From assembly GCF_022788635.1 (NCBI RefSeq), contig NZ_CP076024.1, positions 1,674,001 through 1,738,000 of the forward strand: a stretch of 64,000 bases of DNA, read 5' to 3'. Made by a program: the position numbers and the translations under genes. Source of the stretch: Methylobacter sp. S3L5C (lineage in GTDB: Bacteria; Pseudomonadota; Gammaproteobacteria; Methylococcales; Methylomonadaceae). Under the pieces are notes generated by a model. The model ran no database searches. It was not told the origin of the DNA and saw nothing but the letters and a program-made list of their open reading frames with translations. Within the stretch, counting starts at the first letter, position 1. Every line of letters starts with the position of its first letter. Below are positions 30,187 to 40,571 of the stretch, piece after piece.

Positions 30187-30386
30187 CTTGGGTTTCGGTT
30201 ACGCTTTGTAGGCAAGGTAAAAGTCGTTAACATTAAATTTAAGCGTTTGCCGGGTTGACTTTAGTCGATCAAAGAAGAAAACTGTAGTCACAAACCGGCT
30301 TTCAGTCATTTGTGTAACAGTAATGGATTTGCGCATTGGGCCGTTGTGATAAGCCCCTAATTAAACATTGATTATTTGAGAATAAA

Positions 30387-30674
30387 ATGGCTGAAACTGT
30401 AGATGAATTGACGGTAACGTACGAAGATGGTGGGATAGAGACAGTTAAAGAGCTGGATAAAAAAGTACTGACCAAAGGTGCGTGGGCTACGGTTATGTAT
30501 CGTTATCAGGACTGGAATCGTGCCAAAGAAGAATACGGTCCCGATAAATATACCATTCGTCGCTATCAAAAACGCAATGGTGAATACCAGCAAAAATCAA
30601 AGTTTAATATCTCCAGTAAAGATCAGGCAAAAAGCATCATTGCGGCACTGGAAGAATGGATAAATATCGACTGA
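30387..30674 (+). CDS. Small conserved-looking cytoplasmic protein of unknown function
   Basis: I do not recognise this 95-residue protein. It has no signal peptide or membrane segment, is strongly charged and rich in aromatic residues (MYRYQDWNRAKEEYGPDKY, then IRRYQKRNGEYQQKSKF) and ends in an amphipathic helix (KDQAKSIIAALEEWINI). Codon use and a GAG-containing ribosome site 10 nt before the ATG support a real gene. It stands alone 200 nt after the propeller gene and converges on rmlB, with a hairpin between them. Confidence 0.7.
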   Translation: MAETVDELTVTYEDGGIETVKELDKKVLTKGAWATVMYRYQDWNRAKEEYGPDKYTIRRYQKRNGEYQQKSKFNISSKDQAKSIIAALEEWINID

Positions 30675-30726
30675 TCAGTATAGGAACCATGTTCTGATAA
30701 ATCTTTAAAGTTAGTCAGTGGTAACT

Positions 30727-30754
30727 GCCGAACGAGTTTTTTAGCCCGTTCGGC
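30727..30754. terminator. Hairpin between convergent genes
   Basis: GCCGAACG (30727-30734) and CGTTCGGC (30747-30754) form a perfect 8-bp stem; the loop contains TTTTTT. It lies between the 95-residue protein gene (plus) and rmlB (minus), where a shared terminator is expected. No outside T-run follows in either direction. Confidence 0.4.
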
Positions 30755-30772
30755 GCAATACCTACAGGTATT

Positions 30773-31780
30773 TTACGCTTTCCCCAAATACCACTTAATC
30801 GTCTTAACAATCCCTGTTTCAAAACTTTCATCGGCTTGCCAGCCGAGCTCTGTTTCTATCTTTGTGGCATCAATGGCATAACGTTTATCATGACCGGCGC
30901 GGTCTTCAACATAGTTAAGCTGATCTTTATAGCTGCCTTGGGCTTTGGGGCGCAGTTCATCCAGAATTTCACAGACTTTATCGGCAATGTAATTATTGTT
31001 GCGTTCATTTCTGCCGCCAATATTGTAGACTTCGCCGACGTTACCGCTATGGTAAACCAGATCAATGCCTTTGCAGTGATCCAGCACATAAAGCCAGTCA
31101 CGTATATTTTTGCCGTCGCCATAAATGGGGATATTTTCGCCGGTAATTGCTTTGCGGATGATGGTTGGAATCAGCTTTTCGTTATGTTGTTTGGGGCCAT
31201 AATTGTTGGAGCAGTTAGTGATGACGGTGTTCATGCCGTAGGTATGATAATAACTGCGGACAATCATATCGCTGCCGGCTTTACTGGCCGAGTAAGGAGA
31301 ATTAGGCGCGTAAGGTGTGGCTTCAGTAAACAGGCCGGTTTCCCCTAACGTTCCGTACACTTCATCGGTAGAGATATGATGAAAGCGACAAGCCTCATAG
31401 CCGGATTTGAAGGCAAACGGTTTTTCCATCCAGTATTTATAGGCCACATCAATCAGGGTAAACGTGCCGTTAACATTGGTTTGCACAAAAACACCGGGGT
31501 TTTTAATGGAGTTATCTACATGACTTTCTGCGGCAAAATGGATAACCCCACGAATATCATGCTGGCTAAACAGTTGCTCCAGTAAGTCACGATCACAAAT
31601 GTCGCCGTGAATAAATGTATAACGGTCACTACCGGCAATTTCGTCAAGATTTTCAAGATTGCCTGCATAAGTCAATAAATCAAGATTAACCAAGTGATAA
31701 TCAGGATACTTGTCTAAAAAATAAGGTGCAAAATTACTGCCGATAAAACCGGCGCAGCCGGTGATTAAGAGAGATTTCAT
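30773..31780 (-). CDS. rmlB: dTDP-glucose 4,6-dehydratase
   Basis: The 335-residue extended short-chain dehydrogenase carries out step two of dTDP-L-rhamnose synthesis. It has the NAD motif GCAGFIGSN (about 8-16), the STDEVYG stretch with the catalytic Asp/Glu pair (about 134-140) and YSASKAG with the catalytic Tyr and Lys (about 163-169). It is the last gene of the rmlA-rmlC-rmlD-rmlB run and overlaps rmlD by 4 nt. Confidence 0.96.
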   Translation of the reverse strand: MKSLLITGCAGFIGSNFAPYFLDKYPDYHLVNLDLLTYAGNLENLDEIAGSDRYTFIHGDICDRDLLEQLFSQHDIRGVIHFAAESHVDNSIKNPGVFVQTNVNGTFTLIDVAYKYWMEKPFAFKSGYEACRFHHISTDEVYGTLGETGLFTEATPYAPNSPYSASKAGSDMIVRSYYHTYGMNTVITNCSNNYGPKQHNEKLIPTIIRKAITGENIPIYGDGKNIRDWLYVLDHCKGIDLVYHSGNVGEVYNIGGRNERNNNYIADKVCEILDELRPKAQGSYKDQLNYVEDRAGHDKRYAIDATKIETELGWQADESFETGIVKTIKWYLGKA

Positions 31781-32664
31781 AAGTGCTCGGTTCCGGTTAA
31801 GCTATTCAGGCAGTCAGCTAAGCTGTCTTTCCAATAAGGGATAGTCAAGTCAAACGTATTTTTGATTTTTGCTTTGTTCAGCAAGCTGTAATGCGGACGG
31901 CTTGCCGGTGTTGGATAGTCTTTGGTTTCTATCGGTTTAACCCGGCACGTAAGCGCTGAAAGCGCAAAGATGGCTTTGGCAAAGTCATACCAACTGCAAA
32001 CGCCTTCATTACTGAAGTGATAAACTTCGGTGTCAGTCACGCTCTCCAGTTTCGGGTGTCGAATAATCGCCAGAATGGCTTCTGCCAAATCGCGTGCCGA
32101 GGTCGGTGTCCCTACCTGATCATAAATAACGCCCAGCTCTTCACGTTCTTTGCCTAAGCGCAACATGGTCTTGACAAAGTTATTACCAAATTTTGAATAC
32201 ACCCAGGACGTGCGGATGATAACGGATTTTGCCGGATTAATCGCCAGCATTGCCTGTTCGCCTTCAAACTTGGTTTGTCCGTAAATGCCTTGCGGATCGG
32301 TAAGGTCTGTTTCGTTATAAGGTTGGTAATTTTTACCATTAAACACATAGTCGGTTGAGATATGAATCAACGCGCTGTTTTTGGCTTTGGCAATCCGCGC
32401 CAGCGTTTCGACGGCGACGCTGTTAATGGCTCTCGCCAGATCGGGCTCTGCTTGGGCTTTATCGACAGCCGTGTAGGCGGCACAATTAATAATGACGTCA
32501 AAGGTTTTATCAACAAACCAGTTTTGTATGGCCGCCGAGTCACTTAAATCCAGCTCGTCCCGACTGATAAAAGTAAAGATAAAATCGGTGTTTAAGTTAC
32601 TCAGTTCGCGCAGCTCACTGCCCAGTTGTCCATTTGCACCGGTCACCAGTATGGCTTTAGGCAT
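31777..32664 (-). CDS. rmlD: dTDP-4-dehydrorhamnose reductase
   Basis: The 295-residue reductase performs the last step to dTDP-L-rhamnose. The NAD(P) motif TGANGQLGSEL (about 8-18), STDYVFNG (about 103-110) and the YGQTKFEGE Tyr/Lys pair (about 127-135) are visible. The ATG at 32664 ([12 protein letters not shown]) fits the family; an ATG at 32685 would add seven residues inside the rmlC frame. It overlaps the end of rmlC by 8 nt and the start of rmlB by 4 nt. Confidence 0.95.
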   Translation of the reverse strand: MPKAILVTGANGQLGSELRELSNLNTDFIFTFISRDELDLSDSAAIQNWFVDKTFDVIINCAAYTAVDKAQAEPDLARAINSVAVETLARIAKAKNSALIHISTDYVFNGKNYQPYNETDLTDPQGIYGQTKFEGEQAMLAINPAKSVIIRTSWVYSKFGNNFVKTMLRLGKEREELGVIYDQVGTPTSARDLAEAILAIIRHPKLESVTDTEVYHFSNEGVCSWYDFAKAIFALSALTCRVKPIETKDYPTPASRPHYSLLNKAKIKNTFDLTIPYWKDSLADCLNSLTGTEHL

Positions 32665-33229
32665 AAAGACTACCCGCATTAACAAACAACTCCGCCTTAT
32701 CCAGCGTGGGTTGGACGGTATCTTTTGCGGACAGTTGTAGTTGTTCCTTTGTTACCAGCCAATCAATGCCTAAAGACGGATCATCAAAAGCCAAGCCCCG
32801 GTCGTTTTCCGGCGAGTAATAATTGTCCACTTTATAAGCAAAAATGGTGTCATCTTCGAGCACGACAAAACCATGAGCAAAACCGCGCGGTACAAATAGT
32901 TGGCGTTTGTTTTGTTCGGACAACTCGACACTCACATGTTGTCCAAAAGTCGGACTGCCGACTCTAATATCCACAGCGACATCCAGTACCTTGCCTTTGA
33001 TCACCCGTACCAGTTTGGTTTGTGAGGCCGGTGCCAGTTGATAATGCAAGCCTCTTAATACGCCGTAACCCGATTTTGATTCGTTATCCTGAATAAAATC
33101 AACATTAAAACCCAAAAAAGCATTTAGTTTATCTTGGCGAAACGTTTCCACAAAGTAACCTCGCTCATCACCAAAAACGCGGGGTTCAATGATAATGACA
33201 TCGGGGATGGCAGTTTTTATAAAATTCAT
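32657..33229 (-). CDS. rmlC: dTDP-4-dehydrorhamnose 3,5-epimerase
   Basis: The 190-residue cupin-fold epimerase is third in the dTDP-rhamnose pathway. The family stretches [13 protein letters not shown] (about 17-29), [17 protein letters not shown], with the catalytic His (about 48-64), and [17 protein letters not shown] (about 115-131) are present. It overlaps rmlA (ATGA, 4 nt) and rmlD (8 nt), so the four genes form one tightly coupled operon. Confidence 0.96.
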   Translation of the reverse strand: MNFIKTAIPDVIIIEPRVFGDERGYFVETFRQDKLNAFLGFNVDFIQDNESKSGYGVLRGLHYQLAPASQTKLVRVIKGKVLDVAVDIRVGSPTFGQHVSVELSEQNKRQLFVPRGFAHGFVVLEDDTIFAYKVDNYYSPENDRGLAFDDPSLGIDWLVTKEQLQLSAKDTVQPTLDKAELFVNAGSLYA

Positions 33230-34116
33230 ACGCTTACCAAACCTTCGCCTGCGCGGCGTAACAAATATTGGCCGTATTGGTTTTTTAACAGCGGCTGGGC
33301 CAGTTTGATTAATTGTTGTTGAGAAATATAGCCCATCTCATAGGCAATTTCTTCAATACACGCCACTTTTAAGCCCTGTCTATTTTCAATGGTCTGAATA
33401 AAGTTAGAGGCTTCCAGTAAAGATTCATGGGTGCCGGTATCCAGCCAGGCATAACCACGGCCCATCAGTTCAACTTTTAAATTGCCTTGTTCAAGGTAAA
33501 TCTGATTAACAGTAGTAATTTCCAGTTCACCACGGTGCGAAGGTTTAATATTTTTGGCAATCTCAATCACACTGTTCGGATAAAAATATAAACCTACGAC
33601 GGCATAATTACTTTTAGGTTGGGCTGGCTTTTCTTCAATACTTAGCACATTACCGTTGTCATCAAATTCGGCAACGCCGTATTGATCAGGGTCTTTAACA
33701 TGATAGCCAAACACGGTCGCTTTTTTATGCTCGGTGACATTGATAACCGCATGAGCCAGCATCTCGACCAAGCCATGCCCGTAAAAGATATTATCGCCCA
33801 GCACCATGCACACATCATCGTCACCAATAAAGTCAGCGCCCAGAATAAATGCTTGAGCCAAGCCATCCGGTGACGGTTGCACCTTATAAGAAAAAGACAT
33901 GCCGATGTCCGAACCATCGCCCAATAATTCTTCAAAGCGGGGCAAGTCTTTAGGCGTAGAAATAATCAATATTTCTGTAATGCCCGAAAGCATTAAGGCC
34001 GACAGCGGATAATAAATCATGGGTTTGTCGTAAATCGGTGTTAGCTGTTTACTGACGCCTTTGGTAATCGGGTAAAGCCTGGTTCCGCTGCCACCCGCTA
34101 AAATAATACCTTTCAT
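33226..34116 (-). CDS. rmlA: Glucose-1-phosphate thymidylyltransferase
   Basis: The 296-residue nucleotidyltransferase makes dTDP-glucose, the first step to dTDP-rhamnose. The N-terminal signature [20 protein letters not shown] (about 6-25) and the metal-binding [11 protein letters not shown] (about 104-114) are intact. It is the first gene of the overlapping rml operon. The rhamnose is presumably used for the LPS made by the genes at 56-64 kb, an inference from content. Confidence 0.96.
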   Translation of the reverse strand: MKGIILAGGSGTRLYPITKGVSKQLTPIYDKPMIYYPLSALMLSGITEILIISTPKDLPRFEELLGDGSDIGMSFSYKVQPSPDGLAQAFILGADFIGDDDVCMVLGDNIFYGHGLVEMLAHAVINVTEHKKATVFGYHVKDPDQYGVAEFDDNGNVLSIEEKPAQPKSNYAVVGLYFYPNSVIEIAKNIKPSHRGELEITTVNQIYLEQGNLKVELMGRGYAWLDTGTHESLLEASNFIQTIENRQGLKVACIEEIAYEMGYISQQQLIKLAQPLLKNQYGQYLLRRAGEGLVSV

Positions 34117-34734
34117 TTAATCACTCCATTAAAAACTATAAAATAAACCGGTTATTGAATCCGTACAGGTACTACTGCCGCCAGTTGCTTGATTGTCGAG
34201 ACTTACTTGTTTTTGCATACGCTATTTGATTGACTTAGACCTTTATACAAGATTAGTCGATTTAAAATGAACTCTCTGTGAATACATTCAGACAGTGATT
34301 TTTAACCATTAAGCAGGCACATCATACTTTCTTTGTAATGTTAAAAAACTTACTAATTGTATCATTCTCCCCAAAATCATTTCATTCTTAAAATATGCTT
34401 ACAAGAAGAGTAATTTTATTTATGCAAGAAGTCCTGCGAGCCCGGTAAGCATGATATTTTATCCGGTGTGCGATAAATCAATACGAAAAATCAGCTGCGC
34501 AGCTTTCCCGGTTCAAAGCTGCGCTTGTTTTTATAATGATCATTGGTCAGCCACGAATCTTGTCAGGAAAGTCTTTAATTGAGTACAAATATGTAAAGGC
34601 AACTTGTTCTTTTTGTTGTCATTGTAGTTTATGATTTGCCGGCATTTTTGAATAACTACGACAATAGATTGACTTCATTGGGAGTAGTCGTAGAAAATAG
34701 CTTGTTTAGATTTACATATACTTTTAAATTCCGC
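34117..34734. other. Divergent gene-free region before the rml and mla operons
   Basis: The promoters of rml (minus) and mla (plus) should lie here, but no box pair is clear enough to call. The region contains one strong plus-strand terminator (34497-34532) that has no gene in front of it. An ATG at 34636 in frame with mlaF was not chosen as its start. Confidence 0.45.
34497..34532 (+). terminator. Orphan rho-independent terminator, possible end of a small RNA
   Basis: GCGCAGCTTT (34497-34506) and AAAGCTGCGC (34515-34524) form a perfect 10-bp stem with an 8-nt loop and are followed by TTGTTTTT. It points along the plus strand, but the upstream gene rmlA is on the minus strand. It therefore ends either a small RNA from about 34200-34500 or an attenuated mla leader. 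Confidence 0.6.
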
Positions 34735-35562
34735 ATGGATAATAGAGTTTCTTCTCAAGACAGTTTGGTTTCTGTTCGTAATTTGTCGTTTTCTCGCGGC
34801 GACAAGATAATATTTGACGATATTTCGCTGGATTTTGAACGCGGTAAAATCAGCGCTATCATGGGGCCTAGTGGTACGGGTAAAACTACCTTATTGAAGT
34901 TGATTGGCGGGCAGTTGTTTCCTGATAAGGGTTCAATTACTGTTGATGGTCAAAATGTCCATAAATTACGCAGAACTGAGCTGTATAATTTGCGTAAACG
35001 TTTGGGCATGTTGTTCCAAAGCGGCGCATTGTTAACGGATATGAGCGTTTACGATAATGTGGCGTTTCCGTTACGAGAGCATACTCATCTTCCTGAATCC
35101 ATGATTCGTACCTTGGTATTAATGAAGTTGCAGGCGGTAGGTTTGCGGGGTGCCCGCAATTTGATGCCTAATGAGCTTTCGGGCGGTATGGCCCGGCGTA
35201 TTGCTTTGGCAAGGGCGATTGCCCTGGATCCGATGATGATTCTTTATGATGAGCCATTTACCGGGCAAGACCCTATTTCTATGGGGGTTTTAGTGCATTT
35301 GATTAAGTCTTTAAATAATATTTTGGGACTTACCAGTATTATTGTTTCTCATGATGTTCATGATACGTCAGCGATTGCTGATTATATTTACGTGTTATCA
35401 GGAGGCAAAATTGTAGGTCAAGGTACTCCTCAGGAAATTCAGCAATCTGATTCTGAATGGGTGCAACAATTTATGACCGGTGCGGCAGATGGACCGGTAC
35501 ATTTTCATTATCCGGCCAAAGATTATGTTGATGATTTGATGTCAACTGGAAAACGTTATTAA
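34735..35562 (+). CDS. mlaF: Phospholipid transport ABC ATPase MlaF
   Basis: The 275-residue ABC ATPase drives the Mla inner-membrane complex that moves phospholipids between membranes. Walker A GPSGTGKT (about 40-47), the signature LSGGMARR (about 145), Walker B MILYDEPF and the H-loop SHDVHD are present. The ATG at 34735 is preferred because family proteins begin shortly before the SVRNLSFSRG strand; a frame from 34636 would add 33 residues without a ribosome site. It heads mlaF-mlaE-mlaD-mlaB, with a 115-nt gap before mlaE. Confidence 0.94.
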   Translation: MDNRVSSQDSLVSVRNLSFSRGDKIIFDDISLDFERGKISAIMGPSGTGKTTLLKLIGGQLFPDKGSITVDGQNVHKLRRTELYNLRKRLGMLFQSGALLTDMSVYDNVAFPLREHTHLPESMIRTLVLMKLQAVGLRGARNLMPNELSGGMARRIALARAIALDPMMILYDEPFTGQDPISMGVLVHLIKSLNNILGLTSIIVSHDVHDTSAIADYIYVLSGGKIVGQGTPQEIQQSDSEWVQQFMTGAADGPVHFHYPAKDYVDDLMSTGKRY

Positions 35563-35677
35563 CATAATTAAAACCCATATCGCCTCTGAACTCTCTGCTT
35601 TTAACCTTCTAGTGGTTAATTTTAAAGCGGTTGGAACACCACAAACTTAATGCTAGCCAGGTAAAATAGACTATAAA

Positions 35678-36457
35678 ATGATTCGAATTCTACAATATTT
35701 GGGTAAAAGTACGCGTACCAGCTTTACCAAGCTGGGCCGAGCTACGTATTTTTTACTGCAAACGGTTTCCGGCATACCCAGCGTGTTACTTCGTCCCAGG
35801 TTACTGCTTAATCAGTTGTATTCTGTGGGTGTGTTATCTTTTTTGATTATCACTATTTCCGGGCTATTTGTCGGTATGGTTTTGGGTTTGCAGGGGTATT
35901 ACACACTCTCTGATTTTGGTGCAGAAGAAACGCTGGGTGTTATGGTAGCGGCTTCTTTGGTTCGAGAGTTGGGGCCCGTTGTTTCGGCGTTGTTATTTGC
36001 GGGCAGGGCAGGCTCTGCTTTAACGGCAGAAATTGGTTTAATGAAGGCAACCGAGCAATTATCAGGTATGGAGATGATGGCAGTTGACCCGATTAAGCGT
36101 ATCATTACCCCGCGATTCTTGGCAGGATTGCTGGCAATGCCTTTACTGGCTGCATTATTTAGTGCAGTGGGTATTATTGGCGGGCAGATAATTGGTTCCG
36201 GTTTGTTGGGCGTTGATGAAGGCGCTTATTGGTCGCAAATGCAGGCTAGTATTGATTTCCATGATGATATTCTTAATGGCATTATCAAAAGTATTGTGTT
36301 TGGCTTTGTTACGTCATGGATAGCATTATTTGAAGGTTCTGATGCCATTCCCACTTCGGAAGGTGTTAGTCGAGCGACTACCCGTACCGTAGTTAATTCA
36401 GCTTTTAGTATTTTAGGTCTGGATTTTATCCTGACCGCACTCATGTTTGGAGAATAA
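35678..36457 (+). CDS. mlaE: Phospholipid transport permease MlaE
   Basis: The 259-residue inner-membrane permease has five to six hydrophobic segments and the conserved MlaE block GPVVSALLFAGRAGSALTAE (about 99-118). The following stretch MKATEQLSGMEMMAVDPI contacts the ATPase. It lies 115 nt after mlaF, a wider gap than usual for this operon, and 4 nt before mlaD. Family length is about 260. Confidence 0.95.
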   Translation: MIRILQYLGKSTRTSFTKLGRATYFLLQTVSGIPSVLLRPRLLLNQLYSVGVLSFLIITISGLFVGMVLGLQGYYTLSDFGAEETLGVMVAASLVRELGPVVSALLFAGRAGSALTAEIGLMKATEQLSGMEMMAVDPIKRIITPRFLAGLLAMPLLAALFSAVGIIGGQIIGSGLLGVDEGAYWSQMQASIDFHDDILNGIIKSIVFGFVTSWIALFEGSDAIPTSEGVSRATTRTVVNSAFSILGLDFILTALMFGE

Positions 36458-36461
36458 TAAC

Positions 36462-36929
36462 ATGCAGCATACCAGTACTCAGGACACGCTTGTCGGGCTT
36501 TTTGTTGCGGCAGGTATTGTAGGACTGTTTTTTCTTTCGATGCAAGTAAGTAATTTAAGCTCTTTTGGTGATGAGGAAAGCTATACGATTATTGCCCGGT
36601 TTGAAAACTCCGGCGGCCTTAAAGTTAAGTCTCCGGTTTCTGCTGCCGGTGTAAAAATTGGCAAGGTCAGTTCAATCAGTTTTGATCCTAAAACTTACCA
36701 GTCAGTTGTTCATATGAGTATTTATACACAGTACAACACGATTCCAACCGATACCAGTGCCAGTATTTATACTGCAGGTTTATTGGGTGAGCAGTACGTT
36801 AATCTTGATCCAGGTGGTTCGGAAGAATATTTACAGCAGGATAGTGCTATTGAAATTACTCAGTCGGCGATTATTCTTGAAAAAGCGATAGGCCAATTCT
36901 TGTTTAAGTCAGCGGCAGAAAAAAAGTGA
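36462..36929 (+). CDS. mlaD: MCE-domain lipid-binding protein MlaD
   Basis: The 155-residue protein has one N-terminal membrane helix (about 8-28) and one MCE domain (ARFENSGGLKVKSPVSAAGVKIG), which forms the periplasmic hexameric lipid tunnel of the Mla complex. The ATG at 36462 follows GGAG by 8 nt; an ATG at 36447 inside the mlaE end is less likely. Its stop overlaps the GTG start of mlaB. In the usual order mlaC would come next, but it is absent here. Confidence 0.93.
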   Translation: MQHTSTQDTLVGLFVAAGIVGLFFLSMQVSNLSSFGDEESYTIIARFENSGGLKVKSPVSAAGVKIGKVSSISFDPKTYQSVVHMSIYTQYNTIPTDTSASIYTAGLLGEQYVNLDPGGSEEYLQQDSAIEITQSAIILEKAIGQFLFKSAAEKK

Positions 36930-37279
36930 CAGAATTAAGTATTGTTGATCAGGGCGCCGGGCGCTTTATGGTTGATGGCGATTTGACTTTTGCTACTATT
37001 AACAAGAAAACGGTAAAATCTTTTGCATTTTTAACGGCAACGAAATTGATCACTATTGACCTTGCAGGTGTTGATAATATAGATAGTGCAGGTCTTGCGT
37101 TAGTGATTGAATGGATTAAATATACGCGTCAGCATAGAACACGGATAGCGTTTAAAAATATTCCCGAGCAATTACTCAATCTTGCCAAGCTTAGTGGTTT
37201 TGATAAAACCAGCCATTTTTCAACGGAAACTGCAGGGGATCAAGAAGTTGACGCCCTGCCATCTACAGAGACAATTTAA
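36926..37279 (+). CDS. mlaB: STAS-domain protein MlaB
   Basis: The 117-residue cytoplasmic protein contains a STAS domain (LITIDLAGVDNIDSAGLALV, about 41-60, with the conserved Asp-Ser pair) that binds and stabilises MlaF. It starts at GTG and overlaps the mlaD stop by 4 nt (GTGA), so it follows mlaD with no room for mlaC. The extra tail after residue 95 is acidic and probably disordered. Confidence 0.88.
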   Translation: MTELSIVDQGAGRFMVDGDLTFATINKKTVKSFAFLTATKLITIDLAGVDNIDSAGLALVIEWIKYTRQHRTRIAFKNIPEQLLNLAKLSGFDKTSHFSTETAGDQEVDALPSTETI

Positions 37280-38554
<1,275 letters not shown>

Positions 38555-38563
38555 GGGATTGCT

Positions 38564-39190
38564 ATGTTAACCATTGCTGTATCCAAGGGCAGGATTTATG
38601 AAGAAGCTTTGCCCTTGCTGGCAGAAGCAGGCATTGTGCCAATTGACGACCCAAAAACCTGTCGTAAATTAATTCTTGCAACTACTCGCGAAGATGTTCA
38701 GTTGGTGATTATTCGTGCCACTGATGTGCCTACTTTTGTTGAGTATGGCGCGGCGGATTTGGGGATTGCCGGAAAAGATGTGCTGATTGAACATGGCGCT
38801 GAAAGTCTGTATGAGCCGTTGGATTTAAACATTGCTTGCTGCCGACTGATGACTGCCTATCACAAAGATGCCACTGAACATCGAGGCCGGATTCGTGTAG
38901 CTACCAAATACGTTAAGATAGCCAAGAGTTACTTTGCCAGTAAAGGCATACAAGCTGACATTATTAAGTTGTATGGCTCAATGGAGCTCGCACCATTAGT
39001 CGGTCTTGCTGATTGTATTGTAGATTTGGTTGACACGGGTAATACCTTAAAAGCTAACGATCTTGAGCCTCGTGAACTTATTATGAATATAAGTTCCAGA
39101 CTGGTGGTTAATAAAGCGGCCATGAAAATGAAGCACACAGCGATTTCAGAATTACTGATTCAATTTGAAAAAACCCTGGCAAATAGGTAA
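38564..39190 (+). CDS. hisG: ATP phosphoribosyltransferase, short form
   Basis: The 208-residue enzyme catalyses the first step of histidine synthesis. Signature regions are [16 protein letters not shown] at the start, [17 protein letters not shown] (about 65-81) and the phosphate loop [13 protein letters not shown] (about 153-165). It lacks the C-terminal regulatory domain of long HisG proteins, so it should need the separate regulatory subunit HisZ, which is not in this window. It sits between murA and hisD. Confidence 0.96.
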   Translation: MLTIAVSKGRIYEEALPLLAEAGIVPIDDPKTCRKLILATTREDVQLVIIRATDVPTFVEYGAADLGIAGKDVLIEHGAESLYEPLDLNIACCRLMTAYHKDATEHRGRIRVATKYVKIAKSYFASKGIQADIIKLYGSMELAPLVGLADCIVDLVDTGNTLKANDLEPRELIMNISSRLVVNKAAMKMKHTAISELLIQFEKTLANR

Positions 39191-39194
39191 GTCT

Positions 39195-40505
39195 ATGCCC
39201 TGTTTAAACCTCACTAAACTGGATGCTGCATCAGTCGATTTTGATCAGCAATTACAACAGCTATTGGCTTGGGATGAGTCTGACGACTTAGAGATTCATC
39301 AGCGGGTTTTAGATATTATTGCTGATGTTCGTAACAATGGTGACAAAGCGGTTATTGAATATACCAACCGTTTTGACCAACGCGATATTACTCAAGCTGG
39401 CGAATTTGAATTATCCAGGGAAACACTTAAAGCAGCCTGGGAGAACTTACCGACTGATCAAGCGCAAGCGCTGCAAATCGCGGCTGACCGTGTCCGTGCT
39501 TATGCCGAGCATCAAAAAATGCAGTCCTGGCAATATACTGAGGCTGACGGTACGGTATTGGGGCAGAAAATCACGCCGCTGGATCGGGTTGGTCTTTATG
39601 TGCCGGGTGGCAAAGCATCTTATCCTTCATCGGTTTTAATGAACGCGATTCCGGCAAAAGTTGCCGGTGTTGGCCAGTTGATTATGGTGGTACCTACGCC
39701 TCAGGGTGAAACCAACGAATTGGTATTGGCGGCGGCTTTTTTGGCGGGTGTCGATAGGGTCTTCACGGTAGGTGGAGCACAGGCCATCGCCGCACTTGCT
39801 TATGGGACTGAAACGATTCCTGCGGTTGCAAAAATTGTCGGCCCAGGTAATATTTATGTGGCTACGGCCAAAAAACTGGTCTTTGGGAAGGTAGGGATTG
39901 ATATGATCGCCGGACCTTCGGAGATCTTGATTATCTGCGACGGTAAAACCAATCCCGACTGGATTGCGATGGATTTGTTCTCCCAAGCAGAACATGATGA
40001 AAATGCCCAAGCTATTTTAATTAGTGATAATAGTGATTATCTGAAAGCGGTTGAAGAAAGCATCAATAAATTATTGCCGGGTATGGAGCGTGCCGAAATT
40101 ATTAAAGCATCGTTGTCAGCACGCGGGGCGTTAATTAAGGTGGATAATTTAAAGCAGGCTGCCGATGTTGCCAATATTATTGCACCAGAACATTTAGAGT
40201 TGTCTGTTGAAGATCCCGAAGCGTTGAGTGAGCATATTCGTCATGCGGGCGCTATTTTTATGGGGCGTTATACGGCGGAAGCTTTGGGTGATTACTGTGC
40301 GGGTCCCAACCATGTTTTACCAACCTCGGGTACGGCACGTTTTTCCTCGCCTTTAGGGGTCTATGATTTTCAAAAGCGCTCCAGTTTAATCAATTGTTCT
40401 CAAGTCGGGGCAGATACTTTAGGTGAAACTGCGTCTGTTTTGGCGCGTGGTGAAAGCTTGACTGCCCATGCCCGATCTGCGGAATTTAGAATAAAATCAG
40501 GTTAA
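39195..40505 (+). CDS. hisD: Histidinol dehydrogenase
   Basis: The 436-residue zinc enzyme carries out the last two oxidations of histidine synthesis. The signature [26 protein letters not shown] (read in parts, about 235-260) is followed by the catalytic AEHDENAQ (about 263-270) and IIAPEHLEL; the Zn-binding [17 protein letters not shown] (about 359-375) is near the end. The ATG at 39195, 4 nt after the hisG stop with AGG upstream, is preferred to an overlapping ATG at 39165. Confidence 0.96.
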   Translation: MPCLNLTKLDAASVDFDQQLQQLLAWDESDDLEIHQRVLDIIADVRNNGDKAVIEYTNRFDQRDITQAGEFELSRETLKAAWENLPTDQAQALQIAADRVRAYAEHQKMQSWQYTEADGTVLGQKITPLDRVGLYVPGGKASYPSSVLMNAIPAKVAGVGQLIMVVPTPQGETNELVLAAAFLAGVDRVFTVGGAQAIAALAYGTETIPAVAKIVGPGNIYVATAKKLVFGKVGIDMIAGPSEILIICDGKTNPDWIAMDLFSQAEHDENAQAILISDNSDYLKAVEESINKLLPGMERAEIIKASLSARGALIKVDNLKQAADVANIIAPEHLELSVEDPEALSEHIRHAGAIFMGRYTAEALGDYCAGPNHVLPTSGTARFSSPLGVYDFQKRSSLINCSQVGADTLGETASVLARGESLTAHARSAEFRIKSG

Positions 40506-40571
40506 TGAGTGTAAAGTTCAAGGTGTAAAAAACAAAAAACTACCTTTTGGCCATTATCTTTTACTGTCATC

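Noticed and set aside
30836-31348. 170-codon plus-strand frame opposite rmlB
   Set aside because: The frame mirrors the strongly conserved rmlB and has no start signal or recognisable domain.
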